From contig OX246742.1 of the NCBI GenBank assembly GCA_945910005.1, forward strand, positions 46,418,402 to 46,482,401: a DNA stretch of 64,000 nt. The letters are read 5' to 3'. This DNA comes from Isoperla grammatica. Taxonomy: Eukaryota > Arthropoda > Insecta > Plecoptera > Perlodidae. This document shows, one piece after another, positions 10,414 through 22,290 of this stretch; the first letter of the stretch is position 1, and the number at the start of each line of letters is the position of its first letter. The translations under genes and the position numbers were made by a program. Below the pieces are notes generated by a model. That model had not been told where the DNA came from, did not search any database, and worked only from the letters and a program-made list of their open reading frames with translations.

Positions 10414-11562
10414 TATTCTGATATCGGCTGTATTGATTGGTGCTTCGTGATCGCTCTCAATCAACTGATGCCCGTACATGTTATGTGCTACTATGTAACG
10501 TGGAGACTTATCTAACACTCGGGCGATGCACTGGTAGGGGCGCATTGTTCCCTACAATCGTACCCTACAGACAGTATGTGAAGTATAAGGCCAGTTCACC
10601 CCCCTCGGTAGGAGAGCAACCAGTATAGGTACTGCGCGGGGGTCGGCCGCAAACCTATACATTTTCCAGGTCTTTGAAAGAGGAAATAGGTGATTCGACG
10701 TTGCCCAGATAGAAAAAAGTATAACTTGTTGGATGGCAAAAAATTTGCAAATAAGTAGGTGACACGGTGCTAAACACTGTTACACGGTTATAACAAAATA
10801 TACAAAATTATTGGCTTAATTTACTTTACTTCATTGTTTTGTTGAAATAGCTATAAAAAAGGTGAATATTTAGCTACTTGTGAATCTATAGCTGAAATAG
10901 TCATTTATAGTATATGTTGCAGATTTAGCACGTTGTAGCTCTTTCGAGAATCGATGTTAATTGTGCAATATGCTAAATTTACAAGACAAGGCAACGAGAC
11001 AAGATTTTCATGACAAGATATTATACATATAATCATATCTTAAAGGCCTATTTTCACATACAAGTAAGTATTTTTTGTTTTCAAAAAGACATTAAAAAAA
11101 TAAGAAAACCGCAGTTTATGGCAACTTTGGACGAAGCCTACTCCCCCTACAATGATTTGTTTTGACGCGCGCCTCAGGGCATGTGACGTTGTTGGATGCG
11201 GGCCGAGCGGCTGGGCGAGGCGCGACTCGGGTAGGAACACCCGTTGCGTGGTGCAGTAAGGGGTTGACACTTGACAGTCTGTATGGATGGTTGTTTCTCA
11301 GATTTGCTTCAAGAGATGTACAATGAATAGTTTTATTAATAACTAATGTGAGTGCTAATATCCAGCAGTTTATTAAGAGAGTGCACGGACAAGTGGATTG
11401 TGTAGAGTACGTCTCTAGGTTCTAGTTGATTTATTTGTAGTTGTAGTTTTATTTTGCTTGTCGTGGAGGCATTAAATAAGTGTCAAAGCTTTTATGTTAT
11501 TATTGTAAATGGCCATTTAGACTATAGTGTACTTATCGCACCAGCTATATTAATCAGTAATC
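10414..11562. other. Intergenic, GC-rich patch at 11160-11265
   Basis: Mostly AT-rich. A short CpG-rich patch (gacgcgcgcctcag, gggccgagcggctgggcgag) stands out but carries no CCAAT or TATA arrangement. 'gcattgttccctaca' near 10541 recurs near 14764, hinting at a shared repeat. Confidence 0.45.
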
Positions 11563-12426
11563 ATGGTATTAAATTGTTGTGCGTACGGATGCAATAACAG
11601 ATAACAGTCTTGTAACTCCGATCGACATTTCGTTTCACCGTTTTCCAAACAGAGACAAATCTCCAGTGCCTTTGAGTTTTTAGCCAGTGCAACATAAAAA
11701 CTGGCTATCGAGAATTAATAGTAGTAGTAGTTCTTATTAGTAAGAACTCTGTAGGCCTACCAAGCAAATACACTCGTGTATGTTCCGAACATTTCATTAA
11801 GACGACTATGAAATTACCAACAGTTTGAAAATGGAAAATAAATCTAATGAAAAAAAAATCGAAACGTGTGTAAAAAAAAATGAGCAGTACCGTCTGTCAA
11901 CTTGAGAGGCAGCATTGATACCCCTTTAAAACAGAGCGAAGTTCATGTTACCTGGCCGCTCGAAACAAGCATCGTCTTATTGAAAACATTCAAACCCAAA
12001 GTGCCCAAAGTACATCTCCACATCACGCTGTACTACTCTACGATTAATGTTTATGTAATGACGACTCACTAAATCACGAAACATTTCAGAGTAATCCTAA
12101 AGAGATTGATATAAAGTTTGAGCTTGATATTGAAACACTAATAAGAGCCAACCAGTTTGCGGAGGGGATGACGTTTTGTGCCAAGTTCGGAAAGTGAAAC
12201 CGATGAAAGAAACGACCACGACGAATCGTTTGGAACAGAAGATTTTGACGAATGTGAATCCGTCAATGATAGTGAGAGTGATCACACCGATGATAATCAA
12301 TACAATACGATGACAATACAAGTTCCTCCAAGCCAAACATACTGCATCTCGAACATACAGCCTTCAACTGTCCGATATAGGTCGGGGGCGGTGGGGCGCG
12401 CCATGGATGGCCAGCAGCGAAGATGA
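11563..12426 (+). pseudogene. THAP-domain protein gene, broken
   Basis: The first part encodes a THAP (C2CH zinc finger) DNA-binding domain, spread over two frames. MVLNCCAYGCNNR starts at the ATG at 11563 and is followed by a stop. The next frame gives ISFHRFPNRDKSPVPL and, after another stop, KNWLSRIN. A later piece gives KYTRVCSEHF (about 11765-11800). All four zinc ligands (C..C, then C-x2-H) are still visible. A second coding-like block at about 12089-12426 follows a plausible acceptor ('cgaaacatttcag'). It gives NPKEIDIKFELDIETLIRAN, then after a frameshift an acidic SESETDERNDHDESFGTEDF stretch ending in RYRSGAVGRAMDGQQRR. THAP domains occur in host regulators and in P-element-type transposases; several disruptions and no downstream catalytic region favour a dead transposon-derived copy. 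The region between the blocks could be an intron or decayed sequence. Confidence 0.82.
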
Positions 12427-12454
12427 GTGAGCGCGGCACAGCTCGCATCCAACT

Positions 12455-12483
12455 ACGTCACGCGTGTGACGTCACCCAATGAA
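12455..12483. promoter_or_regulatory. CRE plus CCAAT cluster
   Basis: 'ctacgtcacg', the full palindrome TGACGTCA (12467-12474) and 'cccaatg' lie within 30 bases in a CpG-rich patch just downstream of the THAP relic. The arrangement is promoter-like but no matching first exon was recognised. Confidence 0.35.
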
Positions 12484-14010
12484 CATTCTTGATTGAAATT
12501 GCTCATAACTTGTTTAAATACGGACCGATTTCTTTCATTTTTGTTCCTAAATTCTTTAAATAATTCAAGGTATGACAAAGTTTAACTACAACGCTAGATG
12601 ACAATATGCCTTTAACAAGTTTTCATGTGAAACTTCTCACACACTACATTAAGTGTACAGAGTGCGGAAATCAATATCATGTCATGTTAGTCATTCAGGT
12701 CATGTTAGTTATTCAGGTAATTATTATATGTATTTTAATGATAACACTATTATATATTTATTTTTTCTATACTAAAATATGCGAGAAGGAAACTTATATA
12801 GCATGGGATTATGCGATACAAAGATGTATGCGTATAAATCTCACTTGTATGGCTAAAATACGTGTTTATAAACACATTCGTTTAACACTCGACTTTATTC
12901 GATTCCCGTAGAACGAAGATATGTCCGTACAGCAAACAATACTGATCACGGGAGCTCAGCTCCAAAATAGATGAGCATTTCCAAGCGTTGTGTTTATGGG
13001 ATCGATCTCCAACAAGAATTTTCAATCGTTTTTCAAGCTTCGGAATAATTTGACTAAAATAATATCACTACTACTTTCATATTTTCTAGCAATTCTTGTT
13101 TAAAGCTGAGTACCGGTACTTACTTTTTTATGGCATTCATAGTATCATATTTCCTGAAAATGCTCTAAGGATTAGCTCCTTACAGAATTTTCAGGATAGG
13201 GGAACTACCCATTAATTTGAGCTAATGAAATATAACTCTAAAATACCAATTTTACTTCAAATTTACTAAAAAAAAAAAAAAAACGCCAATATATATTTAC
13301 TATCTGATTGAGCAGTAAGACACTTGTGCGGCGTGGCTCTACCGCGCCCCGCATAGGATGGTGGCCCAGCTACCTGTATGACGCGCCCGCATGTCACGTC
13401 AGCACGTCAGCGCGAGGAATCTAGGCCACAACACGTACAAGCGGCAACGTCGCATTATCATTCTATACACCGCGATTTCTGCCGTTATTCCTGTTTATTG
13501 TAAATCCATAGCCACACTTCCACTTGACAGCGACACTGCTGTGCGCTGATGGCGTCATTGATACCAACCTGACAATAATGACATGGTTGATGCATCTGTT
13601 GGCGCCAGGGGAATTAGAAATGCACAACCCTCGCTGCACGATGCACTTCACTTGATTAATATTCTAATCAAATGGATACGGTACAGATATTTGTAATTAA
13701 TTTTTAATTCGGTTAGATCAAAACGTTTTCAAGTGCGCTTAACGTGTGGAAATAATGTGGTATAGAACTAGTGGGTTGTGATATTCAAATAAGCTTACTT
13801 GTATTTAAAATTTGTATTTATGGTAAAATCTCCAAGACAACCCAGGTTTAAATTGCAAATTTCGGAAGTCTGAGTTCCTCTTTCATTCTGCTGATTTTGT
13901 GAGAATGTAAGTTATTTGTACATTTTTCACTTTACTGATTACATTTACATAATCTGCAAAATTTGAGTGGTAGATCCCAAAGTATTACATGTATTGTGTT
14001 AAAGCCTTCT
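12484..14010. other. AT-rich stretch, one CpG-rich patch
   Basis: A 101-codon frame at 12606-12911 (+) contains a duplicated 'gtcatgttagt(c/t)attcag' and an AT-driven hydrophobic run; no motif is recognised. Poly-A lies at 13268-13283. A CpG-rich patch at 13327-13425 has 'cacgtcagcacgtcagcgcg'. No gene is supported. Confidence 0.5.
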
Positions 14011-14160
14011 TTAGGTCCAGTCTTACAATGTCCCAATAACTACTTATTCGTCGAAAAGCTTGTTTTCTCCATGGCAACCACCAATGAAAAACCCTTGAAA
14101 TTTTCCAAATAGCTTGCTACAAATAACTTTCTTGTTAGGAGATTGTAAGACCGGCCCTAA
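14011..14160. mobile_element. 150-bp MITE with ~24-bp inverted ends
   Basis: The left end reads 'ttaggtccagtcttacaatg' and the right end inverted reads 'ttagggccggtcttacaatc', matching over about 24 bp. If the element begins with GG, the flanks are TTA and TAA, close to the 3-bp TWA target of PIF/Harbinger elements but not an exact duplication. There is no coding capacity. Confidence 0.8.
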
Positions 14161-14604
14161 GACTGATGTCACAGCAACCAGCGCTCAGCCAATGAAATGA
14201 GGGCTCGGACGTTCTTGTACAGACAGGTAGATCACGCTAATCACCATCACATACACTCGTGCACCGACATCCGTATGAAACTGTGTCTATTAATAGACGC
14301 ATGGTCAACAAAAACAACAGACTGTGGGAGAAAGTCAAATCGCGTCATAGAGTATTTGAAAAACTGTTTTGTATGTAGGAGTCAACGCAAGGGTTCGGGA
14401 AAACCGTTGGTCGTGCGTCAGATGTGCAGATGTATGATAGATTCACTCATCGGTCATCAACACAAGCATTTTACACCTTGATGCTCAACGGAGATCCCAG
14501 GAGCTACAAATGCTGAACTAAAATACTCCCATAATTACATACTTCCACGACGCTTTACTCATGTATACTTCTTACATAAATACTTACTACACTTTCCGTC
14601 TTTA

Positions 14605-14795
14605 GCGTGTACACATTGCTCTATGTACGTCCTTTCGGATGGGACGTAAAGCCGATGCTCCCCTTGGTACTTTTCGAAAGGAGTAGGCTACGTGCCGGTA
14701 CCAGGCTTCTCCTCCTACCTTCCTCATTATCATTCATCAATCATCACTCATCAGGCTATAGTAGGGCATTGTTCCCTACACTGACCTTAATTACG
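14605..14795 (+). mobile_element. SINE-like dispersed repeat fragment
   Basis: 'cctttcggatgggacgtaaa' is a tail motif common in invertebrate SINEs. It is followed by a pyrimidine stretch, (atca)-type runs and 'gggcattgttccctac'. No head or target duplication is visible, so the boundaries are approximate. Confidence 0.5.
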
Positions 14796-15014
14796 ATATA
14801 GTATATAGTAGTGGTAGTAGTATACGCTTACCACTTAACATTTTGAATGCTATCCAATTTGTACCGTTGTGAATTGCCTCTTCTGTAGTTGTTTGTTTCC
14901 TTGTTCTATTACTTTTACTATTACTATTAGGTAAGTATCATTATTGCTATTTTATTTTGTCATTTATATATAAAACAAATTGAATTTCAAAAATTGTAAA
15001 AAAAAAAAAACAAT

Positions 15015-15130
15015 TTTCAGAAACAGCCCGATAATCGAAGTAGGCCTCGATCCGACCAGGGTTCGAACCCTGTTCGAGAGCCGAGTGCGTCATCAGTCCG
15101 ATAGAGTGCAAAGTCAGCACTCGACAAATA
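15015..15130 (-). mobile_element. tRNA-like SINE head with palindromic B box
   Basis: On the minus strand 'cagggttcgaaccctggtcg' forms a perfect B box that is also a palindrome, preceded by 'gactgatgacgcactcggct'. Folding as a full tRNA is not convincing. Most likely a SINE head. Confidence 0.5.
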
Positions 15131-15574
15131 TTACTCACTTCCGCATTACATGACAGAGCACATACGTCCATTTCGACAAATAAGCTATTTTGAAACTTTC
15201 ATAACACCTAAGCAAAAAAAGAAAAAATACAATAGGGGATTACAAATAACACTGACATGCTCGGCTCATGGCATGTTGGGCAACCCGGCAATACCAGGCT
15301 GGGATGAACTCATTAAATATGTATGATATAGTTGTAGTTTCAGCTTCATACTTTCACTATTTTATTTTATTATTATTTGTTTGTATAATTTCACAGATAA
15401 TTCTACGGAGATAGACGTCTCATTTCAATAACAATAACAGGAAATGTTAAACTATTCCACTCTTATCTAAGTTTTATGCATATTGCGCTGTAACAACATC
15501 ATTTTATTATTAAAAACATAACATACATAAAGCATGCAACTTTGTATTATTTATAATAACTTAAGGGGAAGGTA

Positions 15575-16276
15575 CACTGAAAATCTTATCTTCTACAGAT
15601 TATGAGCAAATGTATTAACATTTTGATACAACATGTATTTTCCCTAAAAATTAGTTTTGGAGAGAACAAATTTTTTTTTTTTCATTTTTCAAAATTGTGC
15701 AAGCAAATTTGTCAAAATTGTTGACAGCTAGGGAAATTGCTACTTCGTTTTCATTTTTCGTTTAATTTTTTTTTTTTTTTTTTTTTCACGTTGAGACAAG
15801 AACACATAGAACACAAATTGGATGAGACTTTCTTCATAAATGTCTTATATTTTTTTCTGTGTACCTTTACATTCACATATATTCAAAGTTTAAGATTTTA
15901 ATATATATTTTATATTAATTATTTTTTTTAAACCAAACCATACATGGTATCCAACATTTGAGATCCATGTTTTGAGCCTCCTACTATATTAAACACATAC
16001 ACAAAAAACCAGATGTCTGGGTCCAGACAAAAAAAAGGAGTAGGGATTTGTAAATTGATAAATGTAGCAAAAAAGTTAAGAAGTTACAGGCCGTTGAATG
16101 CGTGAATTCACGCAGTTCAAGCGCGCAGAGACACAACATAATAATTTATTTGGCATATAGTATTAGCGTGAACTTAAAATTAAATTGCTTTAAGAGAAAA
16201 CTGATAAAATATAGTATTTAATTAAAAAAAAAAAAAAAAAAATTGACCATCAGTGAAAAGTTGTGATTTTTCAGTG
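15575..16276. mobile_element. Possible TA-flanked non-autonomous element
   Basis: The left end TA-CACTGAAAATC (15573) and right end GATTTTTCAGTG-TA (16278) are inverted over about 12 bp and bordered by TA, as for Tc1/mariner MITEs. The 702-bp interior is extremely AT-rich with poly-T at about 15767-15786 and poly-A at about 16224-16241. The short inverted ends could be chance. Confidence 0.35.
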
Positions 16277-16813
16277 TATTTGTATTTGTTATTTGTTGTG
16301 TAATTGTTCTTAGCATGCTTGTGCATTATTCAACACACAAATATTTCTAACTTGCTAAATTAATGAAATTCTACATCACACAGACACACACAGAAATTCT
16401 TCTTTTTTCCAAATAATCGTTCATACTCATTGACATAACATAGTATTTAGGCCATCAGGTGTTAATGAAGAAATAATCAAACCAATCTCTATACTGCTAC
16501 GTGGTTGAATTGAAAAAAAAACGCCAAATAAATAAAACTAATTATAAAAAAACTATTAATTTATAAAAATAATCCTGATAGAATATATATAACCGGTTGA
16601 CCGGACTTGGTGCCCCATACAAGGCTCTGTTAAAGCGGTTGCACCACCTCCAATAAATCAACAACCGAACCATAATATCCTGTGCGTTCTGCTAATGAAT
16701 ACACAAATAAGTCTTTATATTGGCCTGAATAGATTTGGTTGTATAATTATCCGCTTGAAAACCCTCTCGTTTCGATGCAAATCACGTTTAGCGCTGATTG
16801 CAAACAGGAGGAT

Positions 16814-17212
16814 CTACTCTACTCTACTCTACTCTACTCTACTCTACTCTACTCTACTCTACTCTACTCTACTCTACTCTACTCTACTCTACTCTACTCT
16901 GCTCTGCTTTGCTCTACTCTACTCTACTCTACTCTACTCTACTCTACTCTACTCTACTCTACTCTACTCTACTCTACTCTACTCTACTCTACTCTACTCT
17001 ACTCTACTCTACTCTACTCTGCTCTGCTTTGCTCTACTCTACTCTACTCTACTCTACTCTACTCTACTCTACTCTACTCTGCTCTGCTTTGCTCTACTCT
17101 ACTCTACTCTACTCTACTCTACTCTACTCTACTCTACTCTGCTCTGCTTTGCTCTACTCTACTCTACTCTACTCTACTCTACTCTACTCTACTCTACTCT
17201 ACCCTACTCTAG
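16814..17212. repeat. (CTACT)n microsatellite with 60-bp higher-order period
   Basis: About 400 bases of pentanucleotide repeat. A variant block 'gctctgctttgctct' interrupts it at 16901, 17021, 17081 and 17141, spaced 120, 60 and 60, so the array has expanded in 60-bp blocks of 12 pentamers. All three plus frames stay open and encode a repeating LLYST; these are not genes. The array ends with 'accctactctag'. Confidence 0.98.
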
Positions 17213-19369
17213 TATGCACCGACAGTCACGTCCAGTCATCGTGGTGCAACGGAAACTCCCCGATCTACGTCACAGCAGGACAGTTTCCTAGGAAGATCGC
17301 CAGACAGACAGACAGGTTGCCCCAATTAATATCACTAGAAACACTAACAATATCGGGGTCAAATGACGGTATGAATGACGAGCAGGCTGTGGTCTACCGG
17401 GAAGTGGTCAGCGACACCTTGCAAGGCTGTGGGTATATTGCATGGGCTGCAGCACGTAGGCATTCCTCGCACAATTACCATCCACTCGGATTTTATTACA
17501 TTGCTAATTACTTTATTTAAAAAAATAATGTCATTACATTTGCTTTGAGGCCAGCAACGTCTAGATCATTACTCCTCCTGACCTAACTTAAGTTGGAAAC
17601 AGGAGCCAGAGATATGTATACATATATTATATTACTTAAATCCCGCAAATGATAAAATCCAGTTTCTCAGGATTCTACACCCATACATTCCAATAATTAA
17701 CCTACTTATTCGCCTGGCCCTTACTAAAATGTCAAAGGAATAAATTCAAAAACTTTCTAATGAAAATGGCAAATGCACGTATGGGTACAGTCCACACTGA
17801 ACGAATGTGCATAAAACCTCGCCTTAGTAGGTGATAACTTTATCACACAGTCTACAGTCTCCACACGACATCACCCAGTTTATTGCCAACAGCCGTAACA
17901 TGTCCCTCGTAATTCTAATAGGGGAATTTAGTGTTGTTTTTATTTTATTACGAGTCCGAATTTCAATCAGGCCATTAGATTTACAACCGCGACTGACAAA
18001 TTGCACCGGTTGACAATAAAAAAAAACGTGAACTAAAAATGACGTTTTCAATACTGGATTAGAAACCGGAATTTGCGAGTCCGGGCAAACTAGTGTGCAA
18101 ATTATTGTGGCCACCCAGAGCCTTCTTAATTTCGCTGTAGTTTATCACGCCATAAAAACACCGCCTTGTGTAATTATATTGTTCTTGTTGCCAAGTTAAT
18201 GGTATATTAATAGTGTTTGCTATTGTCACCCAGTTTGTGATCTGCATAATATTAATATACGATTTACATAAACATTACATTAGTACGTTTTTAAAACTGA
18301 GCATATTATGCCATGTATAGTAATGGGCACTCGAGTCAACTGTTAAGTCATTATTCATAACGTGTCAATAGAATCGATAATAATCATGACACAGAGAAGG
18401 CTTTAGCAGTGATTTTAACAGTTAAAAGCCAATGAGAAGCTTGCGGGGAGTATAAGCCCACCAGTTAGCCTCGCAGGTCATAGTTTGGGATTTTTACATT
18501 TGGTAACCGATTTTGCAACGTGAAATAAAGTGAAACTCGTATACTTGCTTTAGCCGGTAAATTTTTTAAATTTGTATTGTAGTTCAGTAATTAGCAAGTG
18601 CACCCCTTGCCCCCCCCCCCCCCCCCCCCCCCCACGACGCCCAAGCCAGTCGCATCTCCAAATGAACCGTAGTCAAACTATCGCTCGACCACTTCTTATG
18701 AAGAACAAACTCCACATACATGGATGGATAGACAAACGTAAAACGGGACCTGCCACATCGTTATAATCTGCGAAAACAATCCGCGCTCATAAAAAGTGCA
18801 CTTATAGAACAAATGCCGCAGCCTCAGGCAGACGGGATCACAAAGGCTACATCGAGAAAAGGTCAAACGCTTCGAATTATGTTAATGATACAGAAGAGAA
18901 AATAACCTGACGTGTAAACCGTCAATCACTATAGCCTACAAACAATAGTAACTAGTGATTAATATAGCATTTGCGTAGTTGCGAGTATAATGAGAGTTGA
19001 CCCCACCGCCATCTATTGTCAGTTCCTTCAATCATTGCGCGATGGTAATTTATTTAAATTCCAAACAGTCATCAAAGAAAGGGAGAGTGTCTAAGCTCTT
19101 TGCTCTGTGCTATGTCGGTCTCTATTCTGTTACGTGAGTCGCGTCGAACAGAAAGAGAAAACCAACAAAACAAAAGTGAAAACGGAAAAAGATGGAGCGG
19201 ATTCCGCTCACGCGTGAAAAGTAATTATAAAATATTTTATGAGGGTATATACGAATGTTTGTGGGTGACCTATATAGGCAGTCGACTAAATCAAAATACG
19301 CCGGCCGTTCGTTGCGCGCACACGATAAATTATAGAGGTACCCGCGGAAAGTGGCCACTTTCCCTTTTA
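17213..19369. other. No gene recognised
   Basis: AT-rich DNA. A long poly-C tract lies at about 18610-18633. 'agccaatgag' near 18428 is an isolated CCAAT motif. Open frames at 17824-18114 (-) and 19100-19370 (+) show no known motif. Confidence 0.5.
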
Positions 19370-19800
19370 CCACAGCAAGCGAGAATACAGAGGCGTATAG
19401 TGCGACAAGCTGCTACGAGGACTGCGCTCGCTCGGTACTGCGCGACAAGCTGCTACGAGGACTGCGCTCGCTCGGTACTGCGCGACAAGCTGCTACGAGG
19501 ACTGCGCTCGCTCGGTATAGCGCGACAAGGCACAATAAGACGCAGCGCAAACACAGCGAGAATACAGAGGCGTATAGTGCGACAAGCTGCTACGAGGACT
19601 GCGCTACCTCGGTATAGAGCGACAAGCTGCTGCGAGGACTGCGCTAGGTCGGTACAGCGCGACAAGGCACAATAAGGCGCAGCGCTAACACAGCGAGAAT
19701 ACAGAGGCGTATAGTGCGACAAGCTGCTGCGAGGACTGCGCTCGCTCGGTACAGCGCGACAAGGCACAATACGCAGCGCCAACACAGTACAGCGCAGTTG
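19370..19800. repeat. Higher-order array with 40-bp subunit
   Basis: The 40-bp subunit 'gcgacaagctgctacgagga' + 'ctgcgctcgctcggtactgc' repeats at 19402, 19442 and 19482. A larger unit starting 'gcgagaatacagaggcgtat' begins at about 19379, 19556 and 19693, steps of about 177 and 137 bp. The 40-bp difference equals one subunit. The array is GC-rich in AT-rich surroundings and open in several frames on both strands, so the apparent proteins of up to 191 residues are artefacts. Confidence 0.95.
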
Positions 19801-21019
19801 AGATGGGCCCCGCTAGCTGGCAGCACTGCGGTAGAGTTGTCCCAGCCTCATGCTGACGGAATTGTAGAGTCCAGTAGTTCTCTAGTTCCTACCATCTACT
19901 TCAAATACGTGTATTAGGGATAATTAACGACATTGGGTTGGATACCTGTAAAATCCTAACACAATGGGCGTAACTAATGAGGCTTGTGCACTCTACTAAG
20001 CGGAAGACTGCCTTTACAAACGTGTGTACGAACACCAGAATCTGTTGAGTTCCGTAGAAGCAGCGTGCATAACAGCTACTTCATTCAGTTAAAAGTTAAA
20101 ACCCGAATAACTAAAGAGAAGAATGAATAAAAATGCACAGTAAAGAAGAAAAGAATAGTAGTAAGAAAAATGCAATGAAGCAAAACCTTAAATCGAAAAA
20201 CAAAAAATACAACAGTAAAAGAAATCCAATTTACTAACTGCATTTTCAAAGAATGTAAACTAAATTGAGTTAATTACGTTAAGAGCGTTCGGCAGTAGTC
20301 ATTTTACTACTAAAAACATGTGGCCAAACTCACACTTGTAGCGCCTAAACTAGTAGTAGGATTTGTCTTATTTTTTATATCCGGGTAGGCAAAGGGTATA
20401 TCGACTAAGACCACTGATAAAATGTGTTATTTTATTGAAGAAAGATAATTTAAAAAAATAATGAAATATGTACATTTGTATGTTTGTATGTAGAATCGAT
20501 GTGCACATTTTATTTATTTGTGCGAGTTTGACAAGAGCTAGCAGAGCCATTAACAGTGATCTTAGTAGATAATTTTGTCCACTTTAGCGTTGTTATTTGT
20601 ATTGGTATGTGCTTAGAACGATAATACAGTTATGAGTGTAAGTATACATGCTTGCATCCAAGGCCAATACCGGGATTTTTCCGTTATTTCCTTCACCGAG
20701 TTCAGCGTTTTGCCACAGATAGCTGCACGGTCGTTCGCTCCCATGGAACAAAAGACGATGTCTGGCCGACACCAAAGTCCACACCAAAGTCCACTAATCT
20801 ATTAGCGATCTGGTGGACCTTGGCCGACACCGGCGAGCGCCAGCTACCATGTCTGAGAGGGCCTCTCAAGGGTTACGGGTCACAAAGAGTGCCATGAATA
20901 GAGACGATTACTTAGTAAACTTTCTAAAAATGATCAATATTTTTACGAAGTTTCATATGAAAACATCGTTGATCGCAATATCTCTCCGAGACATAAAAAA
21001 AACTCTTTGAATTTTGGCT
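19801..21019. other. No gene recognised
   Basis: AT-rich, with a purine/A-rich stretch around 20105-20220. 'gacaccaaagtccacaccaaagtccac' near 20768 is a 12-bp tandem duplication. Nothing else is supported. Confidence 0.5.
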
Positions 21020-21185
21020 GTAGTTTAAAATCAAGTGTGCGAGTGTTCCTACTATATTCATTATCCGATTTATGATGAACAAAACCTGGGACAAAATTCC
21101 ACTCAGGATTTACGGTGGTTGGAATCAAATCCGCGACCTCCCGAATTAGAGTCTCGCGCTCTACCCCTGAGCTATCTCTATTGGT
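21020..21185 (-). mobile_element. tRNA-derived SINE (family A), minus strand
   Basis: On the minus strand the tRNA-like head is clear: A box 'tagctcaggggtagagcgcg', then 'attcgggaggtcgcggattt' into a B box GGATTTGATTCC. A body with 'cctgagtggaattttgtccc' follows, similar to the plus-strand copy at 29195-29430. An intact cloverleaf is not formed, so it is a SINE rather than a tRNA gene. Confidence 0.8.
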
Positions 21186-21270
21186 GACAGTCTTCGTGAA
21201 AACGTTCAGTCAACATTTCCAGTGTTGGGAGTTGAATCCGTAACTTCCCGACTGTCACTATTCTTCTCTG
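21186..21270 (-). mobile_element. Second SINE head fragment, minus strand
   Basis: Minus strand 'cgggaagttacggattcaac' with a B-box-like GGATTCAACTCCC and a short body resembling family C ('gttgactgaacgttttcacg'). It abuts the previous SINE, so the two form a tandem or nested pair. Confidence 0.55.
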
Positions 21271-21423
21271 AGTTTTGATCTACCTGTACTAATGCGAATT
21301 TATAAAGTAACTAGCAAACATGCGTTGCAATGCCACTGAAAGAAATAAAGTGTTACTGTTTTAATTCTGTTTCTTGAAGTGCTTTTTGACACACAATGTA
21401 TTTTTCCGTCTGGTGGTACACAA

Positions 21424-21615
21424 AGGGGGGGGGGGGGGGCGGTTGTTATTATTCAGAAACCTTCGCGGGCGTGCGCCAACAACTCACCAAAGTTTCATCG
21501 CAATCGGATGAATGGTGTAGTAATGTATAAAGGACATATACACACACAGACATACATACACACACATATAGATTCGTTTTTATACATAATAACAATATAA
21601 AAATATATATGTAGA
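21424..21615 (+). mobile_element. Retrotransposon 3'-tail-like segment
   Basis: A G-run is followed by 'aaagtttcatcgcaatcgga', 'tggtgtagtaatgtataaag' and an (ACAT/ACAC)n tail. This order is typical of 3' ends of RTE-type non-LTR elements and the SINEs that use them. No reverse transcriptase is present upstream. Confidence 0.6.
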
Positions 21616-21831
21616 AGCTAAGTACATACAACTCTGTACTTATTTTCTGTCACGCACTAAGTTACAAGCACTTATTTCCAGCAGGGGTTATTACACGATA
21701 GGCATTATGTAAAAAAAACTAGTAGCTTTCTTTTCGTAAAAAACCTGCCCAGGGACAAAATATCAATACTCAGATAACTAAACTTAGCATTGGGTGTAGG
21801 GATAGTTGGGAGGGAATTTCATAAGTTTTTT

Positions 21832-22290
21832 TTTTAAGCGAGCGAAGCGAGCGTCTCCACTAGACTGGCACTTCGTTCTGTTTTTTTTTTTGTTTTTTTT
21901 GTTTTTTTTTATGTCTGTCGATAGCGGCTGAACGGAAAGTTCGATCAACTTGAAGCCTCAATGTGGATTGAAGGTGTATAGTTTTGAGGCAAAATCGTTC
22001 GAAAAGTTACAAAGCTACATCATAGTTACTGCAAAATATTTTTCTGAAACAAAATGGCGGCCAAATGTGAGATAGCCATATTTTTCTAAAGCTTATTCCG
22101 GTCACGAATATGTTTACTTTATTGCGATCTGATAAATATTGGCAAAGTTACACAAAAGTTACTCGAAAATATATTTCTGAAACACAGTGACATCAAAATG
22201 TGAGGTGGCTATCTTATAGTAAATTTTTGTCCGGTCACGAATATACCAATTTAAAAGCGATCCGATACGTATTTGATGCAGAAATTACAT
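21832..22290. repeat. 133-bp diverged tandem repeat after poly-T/agcgaagcg head
   Basis: Begins 'agcgagcgaagcgagcgtct' followed by interrupted poly-T. 'ccggtcacgaatat' recurs at 22098 and 22231 (133 bp apart), and each unit holds a 'gttac...ttactcgaaaat' block and 'tttctgaaac', with the partner block starting at about 21985. A third, truncated unit starts at about 22256. The family is unknown to me. Confidence 0.7.

Noticed and set aside
16695..17520. Three overlapping open frames of up to 240 codons
   Set aside because: They are the (CTACT)n array read in each frame (LLYST repeats); a pentamer without stops is open in all plus frames.
19401..19520. CRISPR-like regular repeats
   Set aside because: The 40-bp units are contiguous without unique spacers and the genome is eukaryotic.
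19100..19826. A 191-codon frame and its shadows
   Set aside because: The C-terminal half is the 40-bp array; the N-terminal half has no recognisable domain and the opposite strand is equally open.
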